From JAYRSJ01 sp041920215 (lineage in GTDB: Bacteria > Pseudomonadota > Gammaproteobacteria > Burkholderiales > Burkholderiaceae_C), in contig JAYRSJ010000028.1 of the NCBI GenBank assembly GCA_041920215.1, positions 1 through 48,028 of the forward strand: 48,028 nucleotides of DNA, written 5' to 3'. The notes under the pieces are model-generated. The model saw only the letters and a program-made list of their open reading frames with translations. It ran no database searches and was not told the DNA's origin. Shown piece by piece: positions 16,128 to 24,663 of the stretch. Both the position numbers and the translations under genes were made by a program. How positions within the stretch are numbered: the stretch's first letter is position 1; the number at the start of each line of letters is the position of its first letter.

Positions 16128-17327
16128 TCAGCGCTCGCTCAGCGCTTCCTGGCTCTTCATCATCGGGCGCAGCAGATAGCTCAGCACCGAGCGCTCGCCG
16201 GTCTTTATCTCCACCATGGCGCTCATGCCGGGAATCACCGGCAGGGGCTCGCCCTTGTAGCGCAGCGTATTGGTATCGGCCCTGAGCCGGGCCCGGTAGT
16301 AGCGGGCGTCGGCGCCCTTGGCATCGGGCTCGCCCAGCGCATCGGGGCTGATGTATTCGATCTCGCCCTTGAGGCCGCCGTAGACGTTGTAGTCGTAGCC
16401 GCTGAGCTTGATCACCGCGCGCTGGCCAACCTGGATGAAGCCCACATCGGCGGGCTTGATGCGGGCCTCGATCAGCACCCGCTCACCCAGCGGCACGATC
16501 TCCATGATCGGCGAGCCGGTGGTGACCACGCCGCCGACGGTGTTGACGCGGATGTTCTTCACCAGGCCATCAACCGGCGAGCGCAGCACCGTGCGGGTCA
16601 GCGCATCCTGGCGCACCACCTGCTGCTCCAGCAGCAGGGCCAGCTCGTTCTGCACCCGCACCAGCTCGCTGCTGGCCTCCTGGCGGAAACGGCTGACGCG
16701 CTCGTTGCGCTGCTGCTGCAGCTCGTTGACCTGGCGGTTCAGGCGCATCACCTCGACCTCGGACATCAGGCCCTTGGCGGACATGCTCTGCGCCACCCGC
16801 AGCTCGCGCTGCAGCAGGCCGGCGCTGCGGCCCAGGCTGCTCACCGCCTCGTCCAGCACCCGCTGCCGGGCCTCGTAGGCCTCGGTCTCGGCACCCACCA
16901 GGCCGGGCTGATCCTTCAGCTCGTCGGGGAACTTCAGCGGCTTGCCCGAGGCCTCGGCCTGCAGCCGGGCCGCCATGGCCTTCAAAGAGAGGCTGCGGAT
17001 GCGGCCCTCGTTCTGCTGCGACTCCACCCGCGTGGGATCGAGCCGGACCAGCTCCTGATCCTTCTTGACATGCTCGCCCTCGCGCACCAGCAGCTCGCGC
17101 AGGATGCCGATCTCGGCGCTGGCGATCACCTGCTCGCGCCCGTCCGGCACGATGCGGCCATCGCTGCGCGTCACCATATCGACCTGGGCCAGCGCCGACC
17201 AGGTGATCGCGCAGACCAACACCACGAGCAGCAGGTAGAGGGCCCAGGTCACCCGGGGCAGGGGCTCGTCCAGGGCCGCCGCGGCGACCCCGCTGAGAAA
17301 GATGTTCTCTTCGCGCTGGATGCTCAT
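16128..17327 (-). CDS. HlyD-family membrane fusion protein of type I secretion
   Basis: 399 residues. A short cytoplasmic N-terminus is followed by one transmembrane helix (about 28-48), then a periplasmic part. This part has a biotinyl-lipoyl-like half (GRIVPDGREQVIASAEIGIL...VREGEHVKKDQEL), a long coiled coil (about 105-255, many Gln/Arg/Glu/Leu), and the second half (LRSPVDGLVKNIRVNTVGGVV, then GERVLIEARIKPADVGFIQVGQ). This is the normal HlyD/LapC layout. It bridges the ABC exporter (23 bases upstream) and the TolC-like channel. Very close gene spacing indicates one operon. Confidence 0.92.
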   Translation of the reverse strand: MSIQREENIFLSGVAAAALDEPLPRVTWALYLLLVVLVCAITWSALAQVDMVTRSDGRIVPDGREQVIASAEIGILRELLVREGEHVKKDQELVRLDPTRVESQQNEGRIRSLSLKAMAARLQAEASGKPLKFPDELKDQPGLVGAETEAYEARQRVLDEAVSSLGRSAGLLQRELRVAQSMSAKGLMSEVEVMRLNRQVNELQQQRNERVSRFRQEASSELVRVQNELALLLEQQVVRQDALTRTVLRSPVDGLVKNIRVNTVGGVVTTGSPIMEIVPLGERVLIEARIKPADVGFIQVGQRAVIKLSGYDYNVYGGLKGEIEYISPDALGEPDAKGADARYYRARLRADTNTLRYKGEPLPVIPGMSAMVEIKTGERSVLSYLLRPMMKSQEALSER

Positions 17328-17350
17328 GCGATTGACTCAGCCGCCTCGCT

Positions 17351-19741
17351 TCACACCGAGGCCGAGCGCTGTACCGGTTGTGCTGAAGGGTGTAGATGCA
17401 GATTGGCCGGCTGGGCCTGCGGGCTGGTCGGCGCGGCCGGCTTGACGCCGGACAGCGCGGCCAGCACCTGGTCGCGCGGCCCGTCCATCACCAGGCGGCC
17501 GCTATCCACGACGACGATGCGCGACACCAGCTCCAGCACCGCCGGTCTGTGGGTCACCACCACCAGCGTGCAATCGCCAGCCGCATCGCGCAGCTGGCGC
17601 AAGAAGGCCACCTCGGACTGGGCGTCCATCGAGCTGGTGGGCTCGTCCATCAGCAGGATCTGCGGCTTGGTCACCAGGCTGCGCGCCAGCGCCACCAGCT
17701 GGCGCTGGCCGCCAGAGAGCAGATTGCCCATCTCGCCGACCGGCAGGTCCCAGCCCATCGGATGGCTGGCCACCACCCTATCCAGACCAGTCAGACGGGC
17801 CACCTCGACCAGGCGTGAGGCATCGATATGCGGACGCCCCATCAGCACGTTGTCCCGCAAGCTGCCATGGAACAGCCGCGGATCCTGCGACACAAAACCG
17901 ACGCGGGCGCGGAACTCGGCCGGATCGATCTGGCGCAGGTCGATGCCGTCGATGTCCACCATGCCCTCGGTCGGCTGGTAGAGGCCGCCCAGCAGGCGCA
18001 GCACGGTGGACTTGCCGCTGCCTATGCGCCCCAGCATCGCGACCCGCTCGCCGGCGCGCAGCTTCAGGCTGACGCCCTTGAGCACCTTAGGCGCGGCCGC
18101 ACCGGCGCTTTCCGGCGGGTAGGAGAAGCCCACATCGTGCAGGCCCATGCTGCCGCTGACCTTGCTCAGCGGCACGTAGTTGCGATCGGCGCTGCGCTCG
18201 GTAGGCCGGGCCATCATCAGGTCCAGGGCCATCATCGCGGCGCGCGCCCCCTGGTAGCGCGCGGCCAGGCCAACCACGCTGCCCAGCGGCGCGATCGCGC
18301 GGGTCGAGAACATCACCGCGCCGATCAGGGCACCGGCCGTCACCGCGCCCTCGTTGATCAGATAGACGCCCCAGACCAGCATCACCAGCGTGATGATCTG
18401 CTGCATGCTCATCGACAGATTGCTGCTGAGGCTGTGCAGCGAGCGGGTCTTCATGCTGGACTCGGCGCTGCTGGCCACGCTCTTTTCGTAGCTGCGCACG
18501 AAGCGGCCTTCGGCACCCGAGGTCTTCAGATCCTCCAGCCCCTCGATCGCCTCGACCAGGGTGCCCTGCAGATCGGCCATCTCGGCCATATTGGCGCGCA
18601 CCGCCCGGCGCATATGGCCCTGGATCGCGAAGGTCAGCAGCAGGATCAGCGGAATCGCGATCACCAGCACCCAGCCCAGCGGCCCGGCAATGATGAAGAC
18701 CATGCTGACGTAGATCACGATGAAGGGCAGGTCCGACACCACCGACATGCTGGCCGATGTGAAGAAGTCGCGCACCATCTCGATCTGCGCCAGCGTGTGG
18801 GCGTAGGAGCCGGCCGAGGCCGGCCGGTGCTCCATGCGCACCCCCAGGGTCTGGCGGAACAGCTTGGAGCCGATGATCAGATCGGCCTTGCGGCCGGCCA
18901 GATCGATCAGGTGGGCGCGCAGTTGGCGCGCAAACAGGTCGAAGAGCATGGCCATGCCGCCGCCTATGGCCAGGGTCCAGAGCGTCACAAAGCTCTGGTT
19001 GGGGATCACCTTGTCGTAGATCACCGAGGTCACCAGGCCGGTGGCCAGCATCAGCACATTGCTCAGCAGGGCCGCGACCAAGGCGGCGCGGTAATACGGA
19101 ATGAAGCGGCGCAGCGTGCCCCACAGCCAGTGGCTGCCCTCGCTGCGCAGGAAGGATTCGGCACGCGGTGACTGGGCCGCCGTTTCCTGCGGCCGGGCCA
19201 GCAGCACGAAGCCGCTGTACTCGGTCTCCAGTTCGGCCGCGCTGGCGCTGCAGAGATTGGCATCCTCGCCGGGAAAGACCACCTCGAAACTGGCGGGCTG
19301 CTCGCCCTCGGCCTCGCGGCGCCGCACCAGCACGCAGGCATCGCCGCCATTGAGCAGCAGCACCACCGGCAGCAGCAGCGGGCTGATCTCGTCGAGCTTC
19401 TTGCGCTTGAGCCCGACGTTGTAGCCGGCCTCGCGCATCACCCGCAGTGCCTGATCCGGTGCCAGCGGTCCGCCGTCCAGCGCCACGCTGGCCCGCAGCG
19501 ATTCGGCCGAGCGCGCGCGGCCATGGTGCTGGGTCAGCCAGACCAGGGCCTGCAGCAGCGGGTCACCCACAGGGCCGCTGCCCTGAGCCGCGTCGGACTC
19601 CGCCGCGGCCGCCTCTACCGCCTCCTGCCAGCCGTCTGCGGCAGGCGCAGGCGCGCGCGCAGCGGTCGCGTCCGCCGCCAGGTAAAGCCCGGGGGCGGCG
19701 CCGTTGTCGCCGTCAAAAAAGGGGTCGTGACGCTTGGGCAC
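17351..19741 (-). CDS. type I secretion ABC exporter with inactive C39-like domain
   Basis: 796 residues starting at a GTG (19741) with AAGGAG at good distance. Residues about 58-185 look like a C39-like peptidase domain, but the catalytic Cys is absent (PLLQALVWLTQHHG region), so it should bind substrate without cutting it, as in HlyB/LapB. Residues about 205-490 hold six membrane helices. The C-terminal ATPase has Walker A GRIGSGKST (571-579), signature LSGGQ (675-679), Walker B ILLMDE (695-700) and the H-loop His (731). The protein would export an unfolded C-terminal-signal substrate, most likely the repeat proteins encoded at 1-7559. An acidic Ala-rich leader of about 55 residues precedes the C39-like part. 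Confidence 0.92.
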   Translation of the reverse strand: MPKRHDPFFDGDNGAAPGLYLAADATAARAPAPAADGWQEAVEAAAAESDAAQGSGPVGDPLLQALVWLTQHHGRARSAESLRASVALDGGPLAPDQALRVMREAGYNVGLKRKKLDEISPLLLPVVLLLNGGDACVLVRRREAEGEQPASFEVVFPGEDANLCSASAAELETEYSGFVLLARPQETAAQSPRAESFLRSEGSHWLWGTLRRFIPYYRAALVAALLSNVLMLATGLVTSVIYDKVIPNQSFVTLWTLAIGGGMAMLFDLFARQLRAHLIDLAGRKADLIIGSKLFRQTLGVRMEHRPASAGSYAHTLAQIEMVRDFFTSASMSVVSDLPFIVIYVSMVFIIAGPLGWVLVIAIPLILLLTFAIQGHMRRAVRANMAEMADLQGTLVEAIEGLEDLKTSGAEGRFVRSYEKSVASSAESSMKTRSLHSLSSNLSMSMQQIITLVMLVWGVYLINEGAVTAGALIGAVMFSTRAIAPLGSVVGLAARYQGARAAMMALDLMMARPTERSADRNYVPLSKVSGSMGLHDVGFSYPPESAGAAAPKVLKGVSLKLRAGERVAMLGRIGSGKSTVLRLLGGLYQPTEGMVDIDGIDLRQIDPAEFRARVGFVSQDPRLFHGSLRDNVLMGRPHIDASRLVEVARLTGLDRVVASHPMGWDLPVGEMGNLLSGGQRQLVALARSLVTKPQILLMDEPTSSMDAQSEVAFLRQLRDAAGDCTLVVVTHRPAVLELVSRIVVVDSGRLVMDGPRDQVLAALSGVKPAAPTSPQAQPANLHLHPSAQPVQRSASV

Positions 19742-19764
19742 GGAATCGTTCTCCTTGCCTGGCT

Positions 19765-21660
19765 TCAGCCACCGCTAGCGCGGCGCTTCTCCAGGGCCAG
19801 GGCCTCCAGCTTGCCTTCGAACTCGCGCACCATGCCGGGCACATCGAACAGGGTGGAGGATCGCCCATATTCGCTCAAAAACCGCTTGTACGACGCGGCC
19901 CGGGCCGGATTCTGGCCAATTTGTACCGCCCGCTGCTCGTATTCCTGCAGAGAATAGCTCACCAGATCGGGCAGGCCCACATGGGTCAGCAGGCTGCCGG
20001 CCATGCGCGAAATATAGCTGCGGCCCGACAAGGTCAGTATCGGTGCCCCGGCCCAGAGGCAGTCGCTGGCGGTGGTGCCGGCGTTGTAGGGGAAGGTGTC
20101 CAGCACCAGATCGGCCAGCGCAAAGCGGGCCAGGTACTCTGGCGGCGCCACCCGCGGCGCGAAGATCAGGCGTTCGCCGGCGATGCCATGTGCAGCCGCC
20201 TTGGCCAGCATATTGGCCTTGGCCCATTCATTGTCGGCCAGCAGCCACAGCACACTGCCAGGCACCTGGGACAGCACCCGCATCCAGCAGTCGAACACCG
20301 GCTCGCTGTACTTGTGGTTGTTGTTGAAGGAGCAGTAGACGAAGGCATCCTCGGGCAGCTGGTACTGGGCCCGGCTGGGCTGGGGGCCGATCTCGCGCTG
20401 CCGGTCGCTGACCTGGTAGCAATGATCCAGGTAGAGCGGCCGCTCGGTGCAGTAGGGCAGATAGTCGGGCTGCATCACGAAGCGGTCGGCCACGATCCAG
20501 TCCACGCCGGGGATCGCCGAGGTGGCCGGCAGGCCCAGATAGCTGACCTGCACCGGCGCGGGCCGGTAGGCCAGGATATTGGGCCGCGCTCCGCTGGTCA
20601 GGCCCTGCAGATCGATCAGCACATCGATGCCGGCCTCGGCGATGCGGCGGGCTGCCGATTCATCATCCACGCCGACCAGGGACACATGATGGTCCATGGC
20701 CTTCAGGATGCGGGCACGCAGCGGCGTGCCGTCCTCGCGGCTCCAGCAGAAGGCAAAGACCTCGAAGCGCGAGCGGTCGTGCAGCTCGTAGAGCTCGGCG
20801 GTCAGCAGGCCCACCGCATGCATGCACAGATCGCCGGACAGATAGCCGATCTTGATGCGGCCCTGGCGCGCGGCGGGGCCGAAGCGCTGATGGAAGGGCT
20901 TGTCCTTGTACTTGACGACTTTCTCGCTGACGAAACGCTGTGCGCTCATCAGCTGCAGCGCCGGGTCGTCGCTGGCGCTGAGCATCGCCAGCAGCGAGGT
21001 GTTCATCAGCAGGCGGTTGTGGGTGACCTCGCCAAAGGGCTGGTAGACCGGCCACTCGCACTGCTTCTGCCGGATATGCACCAGATGCTGCAGCACATCG
21101 CCCTGCTCCGGCTTGAGCAGCAGGCTCTCGCGCATGCGGGCTTCCGATTCGGCATAGCGGCGCATCGTCTCCAGCAGGCGTGCAGTGTTGTTCAGCGCAT
21201 GCAGGCGCAATTCCAGCGGGTCCACGCCCACCGCATCCAGCGGCCCCTTGGCATCGGCCACGGCACGCCATTCGGCCAGCGCCTGCTCCTGCTGCCCCTG
21301 ATGCTCCAGCTGATGGCCGAGGTTCAGGCGCGCCTGGATGAAGTCCGGTTTCAGCGCCAAGGCCTCGCGGTAGGCCTGCTCGGCCTCGGCGTGGCGGTTC
21401 AGCGCACCCAGGATGGTGCCGAGGTTGTAGAGCGCCACGGTGCGCAGCGGGCTCTGGGTATGCGCCAGCCATTCGCTGTAGAGCGCGGCCGCCACATCGT
21501 TGGCGCCCTGGGCCTGCAGCCGGCCGGCGGCTGCCATCAGCTCGGCGATCCCCCAGTTGCCGCTGCGGGCCTGCTCGAACAGCGGCGCCGCCATCTCGGC
21601 GGGCGCCGGTCGGGCGGCCGCTTGGCTGAGGGCTTCTGCAGTGGGCTTGGACATGTCCAT
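19765..21660 (-). CDS. TPR / O-GlcNAc-transferase-like protein (SPINDLY family)
   Basis: 631 residues. TPR-like helices occupy about 30-185 (e.g. ALYNLGTILGALNRHAEAEQAYREAL). The C-terminal half is the OGT/SPINDLY catalytic region: KIGYLSGDLCMHAVGLL with the His (281) matching the active-site His of OGT, LIDLQGLTSGARPNILAYRPAPVQVSYLG (350-376), FNNNHKYSEPVF with Lys 450, and LDTFPYNAGTTASDCLWAGAP (520-540). The last motif has Gly where many OGTs have His before TT. Such enzymes put a sugar on Ser/Thr (or Asn in relatives) of proteins in the cytosol. As the first gene of the block that also encodes the exporter, it is a good candidate to start glycosylation of the Ser/Thr-rich repeat proteins. 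The substrate assignment is inference. Confidence 0.85.
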   Translation of the reverse strand: MDMSKPTAEALSQAAARPAPAEMAAPLFEQARSGNWGIAELMAAAGRLQAQGANDVAAALYSEWLAHTQSPLRTVALYNLGTILGALNRHAEAEQAYREALALKPDFIQARLNLGHQLEHQGQQEQALAEWRAVADAKGPLDAVGVDPLELRLHALNNTARLLETMRRYAESEARMRESLLLKPEQGDVLQHLVHIRQKQCEWPVYQPFGEVTHNRLLMNTSLLAMLSASDDPALQLMSAQRFVSEKVVKYKDKPFHQRFGPAARQGRIKIGYLSGDLCMHAVGLLTAELYELHDRSRFEVFAFCWSREDGTPLRARILKAMDHHVSLVGVDDESAARRIAEAGIDVLIDLQGLTSGARPNILAYRPAPVQVSYLGLPATSAIPGVDWIVADRFVMQPDYLPYCTERPLYLDHCYQVSDRQREIGPQPSRAQYQLPEDAFVYCSFNNNHKYSEPVFDCWMRVLSQVPGSVLWLLADNEWAKANMLAKAAAHGIAGERLIFAPRVAPPEYLARFALADLVLDTFPYNAGTTASDCLWAGAPILTLSGRSYISRMAGSLLTHVGLPDLVSYSLQEYEQRAVQIGQNPARAASYKRFLSEYGRSSTLFDVPGMVREFEGKLEALALEKRRASGG

Positions 21661-21944
21661 GGGGGCGCGGCCGCAGCGACGGCGACGTTAGAGCAAGGGC
21701 GGTCTCCATCCTAGGCCAGGCCTCTTGCCCAGGGGATGGCGATAAGGGCGGTGAATGCCGGCCAAATCCTGCCGCACCGCCCGGGCCGGCCTGGGTAGGC
21801 GCCGGTGGCACACCGATGAACTAGGGGGGCAAGTCCGGGCTTATCGAGGCATTGGGGTTTGCCGCCGCTGAACAGAATAATTTGAAGGCGACACCCGGAG
21901 GGGGATGGCGCCATCCTCATCGTCAGCAGACCCAGAACTGCGCC
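21661..21944. other. divergent intergenic region
   Basis: 284 bases between the start of the secretion/glycosylation block (- strand) and a small + strand gene, so it must hold the promoter of the ten-gene block. On the + strand I see one promoter-like pair (listed separately). On the - strand no convincing sigma70 pair stands out, so the block may need an activator or an alternative sigma factor. No RNA gene or repeat is recognisable here. Confidence 0.5.
21852..21881 (+). promoter_or_regulatory. possible sigma70-type promoter for the small unknown gene
   Basis: TTGGGG (21852-21857) and AATAAT (21876-21881) are 18 bases apart. The -10 is one base off consensus but the -35 is weak. It lies in the only AT-rich patch of the divergent region, about 60 bases before the ATG at 21945. 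Confidence 0.3.
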
Positions 21945-22394
21945 ATGTTGAACACCATACTGAGTCGTTGGAAGCGTTCCGCCCTGCCCTGGCCCGATGC
22001 CCAGAGCACCCTGCCCAGTGCCGGAGCCGTGCCGGCCTTGTCGCAGCGCGGGCCGGATTCGCTGCTGCAAAGCCTGCTGCGCTGGCTGCCGGCCGAAACC
22101 GATCCCTGGCAGACCCCCGACAAGGCCGCCGACCGCCTGGCCCTGCTGCCGCAGGCGCGCCAGGAGTTTCTCGCCTGCCTGGATGGGCTGAGCCAGGCGG
22201 AGACTTTGGCGCGCAGCATCCAGCACGCGGCCAGCCTGCGCGAGCTCTGGCATCTGCGCAGCAATCTCTACACTGCCGTGGCCAGCCAGATCAATCAATG
22301 GGAGGCTGAGCAGCGTCTGCAGCGCCTCGCCGCCTGCTTCCCGCCCGGTCAGGGTGCCGCAGCGGCGCGCCAGCGCCGCCGACTGCAGGCCTGA
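21945..22394 (+). CDS. small hypothetical protein
   Basis: 149 residues from the ATG at 21945; the frame is open from 21852, but that stretch is unlike coding sequence. The protein is predicted cytosolic and mostly helical, with Trp/Arg-rich patches (LNTILSRWKRSALPW, LLRWLPAETDPW) and a basic C-terminus (ARQRRRLQA). I do not recognise a family. It is divergent from the secretion block, so it could be an unrelated gene or a local accessory factor. Confidence 0.55.
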   Translation: MLNTILSRWKRSALPWPDAQSTLPSAGAVPALSQRGPDSLLQSLLRWLPAETDPWQTPDKAADRLALLPQARQEFLACLDGLSQAETLARSIQHAASLRELWHLRSNLYTAVASQINQWEAEQRLQRLAACFPPGQGAAAARQRRRLQA

Positions 22395-22479
22395 GCCTGC
22401 GCTGAGCGCCCGGCGGTAACACCCTGCTGCATACCGGGGTGGGCTGCCACCTCAGGCCAGGGCAGAATCGCCCCAAGCC

Positions 22480-23487
22480 ATGAACATCATCATCCTCGAC
22501 GACTACCAGGACGCGGTGCGCAAGCTGCGTTGCGCCAGCAAGCTCGACGCGCTCAATGCCAAGGTCTATACCAACACCGTCAAGGGCATAGGCCAGCTCT
22601 CGATTCGCCTGCGTGATGCCGATGTGCTGGTGCTGATCCGCGAGCGCACCCATTTTCCGCGGCAGCTGCTCGAGAAGCTGCCGCGGCTCAAGCTGATCGC
22701 CCAGACCGGCCGGGTCGGCCCGCATATCGATCTGGAGGCGGCCACCCGACTGGGCATCGCGGTCGCCGAGGGCGTGGGCTCGCCGGTGGCGCCGGCCGAG
22801 CTGACCTGGGCGCTGATCATGGCCGCGATGCGCCGCCTGCCCCAATACATCGGCAATCTCAAGCATGGGGCCTGGCAGCAGTCCGGTCTGAAGGCCGCGG
22901 GCATGCCACCCAACTTCGGCCTCGGCTCGGTGCTGCGCGGCAAGACCCTGGGGCTGTGGGGTTACGGCAAGATTGGCCGCCTGGTGGCCTGCTATGGTCA
23001 GGCCTTCGGCATGCAGGTGCAGATCTGGGGCAGCGAGGCCTCGCGCCTGGCCGCCCAGAGCGACGGGCTGCAGGCCGCCAATAGCCGCGAGGACTTCTTC
23101 GCCAGCAGCGACGTGCTGAGCCTGCATCTGCGCCTGTGCGAAGCCACTCGCGGCCTGGTGACGCCAGAGGATCTGGCGCGCATGAAGCCGACCGCGCTCT
23201 TCGTCAACACCTCACGGGCCGAGCTGGTGGCCGACGGCGCACTGGTCGCGGCGCTGAACCGCAGCCGCCCCGGCATGGCCGCGATCGATGTGTTCGAGAG
23301 CGAACCTATCCTGCAGGGCCACCCGCTGCTGCGCCTGGAGAACGCGGTCTGCACGCCGCATATCGGCTATGTGGAGCAGGACAGTTACGAGCACTATTTC
23401 GAGGCCGCTTTCGACAATGTGCTGGCCTTCATCCACGGCCAGCCCAGCCATATCGTCAACCCCGAAGCGCTGAAAGTGCTGCGGTGA
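22480..23487 (+). CDS. D-isomer-specific 2-hydroxyacid dehydrogenase (phosphoglycerate-dehydrogenase-like)
   Basis: 335 residues. The NAD-binding motif GYGKIG is at 161-166. The catalytic set is in place: Arg 246 (NTSRAE), Glu 275 (DVFESEP) and His 294 (TPHIG). The protein would reduce or oxidise a 2-keto/D-2-hydroxy acid with NAD(H). It lacks the C-terminal ACT domain of classical SerA, so a role in serine synthesis is not implied, and the true substrate is unknown. The stop codon overlaps the GTG start of the next gene (GTGA), indicating translational coupling to a chromate-type transporter pair, an unexplained but clear operon link. Confidence 0.88.
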   Translation: MNIIILDDYQDAVRKLRCASKLDALNAKVYTNTVKGIGQLSIRLRDADVLVLIRERTHFPRQLLEKLPRLKLIAQTGRVGPHIDLEAATRLGIAVAEGVGSPVAPAELTWALIMAAMRRLPQYIGNLKHGAWQQSGLKAAGMPPNFGLGSVLRGKTLGLWGYGKIGRLVACYGQAFGMQVQIWGSEASRLAAQSDGLQAANSREDFFASSDVLSLHLRLCEATRGLVTPEDLARMKPTALFVNTSRAELVADGALVAALNRSRPGMAAIDVFESEPILQGHPLLRLENAVCTPHIGYVEQDSYEHYFEAAFDNVLAFIHGQPSHIVNPEALKVLR

Positions 23488-24074
23488 GCGCCACCCCGAG
23501 CAGCGCCACCGCGCTGGCCCGACCGGGCAGCAAGACCGAGCTGTTCTGGGCCTTCAACCGCCTGGCGCTGCAGGGCTTTGGTGGCGTGCTGGCAGTGGCC
23601 CAGCGCGAGCTGGTGGAGCGCCTGCGCTGGCTCAGCCGCGAGGACTTCGTCGAGCTGCTGGCCACCGCCCAGATGCTGCCCGGCCCCAATGTGGTCAATC
23701 TGGCACTGATGATCGGCGATCGCTTCTTCGGCCTGCGCGGTGCCTTTGCCGCGCTGGCCGGCATGCTGCTGATCCCCAGCGTGCTGGTGCTGGCCCTGGC
23801 CATGCTGGCGGCCAGCCAGATGTACAGGCCCGAGGTGCGCGGTGCCCTGCGCGGCATGGGGGCGGTGGCAGCCGGCCTGGTGCTGGCCACCGGCGTCAAG
23901 CTTTTGCCGGCCCTGCGCGGCACCGTGCTGGGAACCCTGCCCGCGCTGCTGCTGGGTGCTTCGGCCATCGTCGCGATCGCGCTGCTGCGTCTGCCGCTGC
24001 CCTGGGTGGTGCTGGTGCTGGGCGGCCTGGGCAGCGGCCTGGCCGCCTGGCGTCTGTGGCGCAGGCGCGCATGA
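23484..24074 (+). CDS. chrA: chromate transporter family protein, N-terminal-type half
   Basis: 196 residues from a GTG overlapping the previous stop codon. The motifs FGGVLAVAQRELVER and ATAQMLPGPNVVNLALMIGDR and the hydrophobic remainder (about five membrane segments) are those of the CHR/ChrA domain. It is a single-domain ('short') member; the next gene encodes the partner half with a 4-base ATGA overlap. Short-chain CHR pairs work as heterodimers and move anions such as chromate or sulfate across the inner membrane. Substrate here is inferred from family only. Confidence 0.85.
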   Translation: MSATPSSATALARPGSKTELFWAFNRLALQGFGGVLAVAQRELVERLRWLSREDFVELLATAQMLPGPNVVNLALMIGDRFFGLRGAFAALAGMLLIPSVLVLALAMLAASQMYRPEVRGALRGMGAVAAGLVLATGVKLLPALRGTVLGTLPALLLGASAIVAIALLRLPLPWVVLVLGGLGSGLAAWRLWRRRA

Positions 24075-24625
24075 CGGCCAGCACGCTGAGCCTTGCCCAG
24101 TACGGCGAGCTGTGTGCGCAGTTCCTGCTGCTGTCCCTGCTGTCGATCGGCGGGGCCATCACCACCGCGCCCGAGATGCACCGCTTCCTGGTGCAGCAGC
24201 GCGGCTGGATGAGCGATACCGAGTTCACCAGCAGCATCGCGCTGGCCCAGGCCGCGCCCGGGCCCAACATCCTCTTCGTCGCGGTGCTGGGCTGGCAGGC
24301 GGGCGGACTGCCGGGCGCCTTGGCCGCGATGCTGGGCATCATGCTGCCCTCCACCACCCTGGTGCTGCTGGCCACCCGCTGGGCCCGTGAGCACCGCGAC
24401 ACGCTGCCGGTGCGGGCCTTCACCGCCGGCATGGCGCCGCTGACCCTGGGCCTGATCCTGGCCACCGGCTGGCTGCTAGCCGCGCCCTATCTGCAGCAGG
24501 CCGGACACCGCCTCGCCACACTGGCGCTGATCGCCGCCACCCTGGTGCTGACGCTCAGGACCCGGCTGGGCCTGGTCTGGATGGTGCTGGGCGGCGGTGC
24601 GCTGGGCGCACTGGACATCGTCTAG
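24071..24625 (+). CDS. chrA: chromate transporter family protein, C-terminal-type half
   Basis: 184 residues from the ATG at 24071, whose ATGA overlaps the stop of the first half. It contains SIGGAITTAPEMHRFLV and the second CHR motif ALAQAAPGPNILFVAVLGWQ, followed by about five membrane segments ending GGGALGALDIV. Together with the preceding gene it reconstitutes a full two-domain ChrA. The clean overlap and independent start show real split genes, not a frameshifted single gene. Confidence 0.85.
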   Translation: MTASTLSLAQYGELCAQFLLLSLLSIGGAITTAPEMHRFLVQQRGWMSDTEFTSSIALAQAAPGPNILFVAVLGWQAGGLPGALAAMLGIMLPSTTLVLLATRWAREHRDTLPVRAFTAGMAPLTLGLILATGWLLAAPYLQQAGHRLATLALIAATLVLTLRTRLGLVWMVLGGGALGALDIV

Positions 24626-24663
24626 CCGCCGGCCAGGCCGGACGTCCGAGCGCTAATCCAGGC

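Noticed and set aside
14570..21714. Large + strand open frames over the exporter and OGT genes (571, 447 and 755 residues)
   Set aside because: They are antisense to genes with full motif support, and the translations are His/Gln/Ala/Gly-rich with no recognisable family; typical high-GC shadows.
23484..24625. Frameshift splitting a single chrA gene
   Set aside because: The two halves each start with a proper domain N-terminus and are joined by a clean ATGA overlap; paired short CHR genes are a known arrangement.
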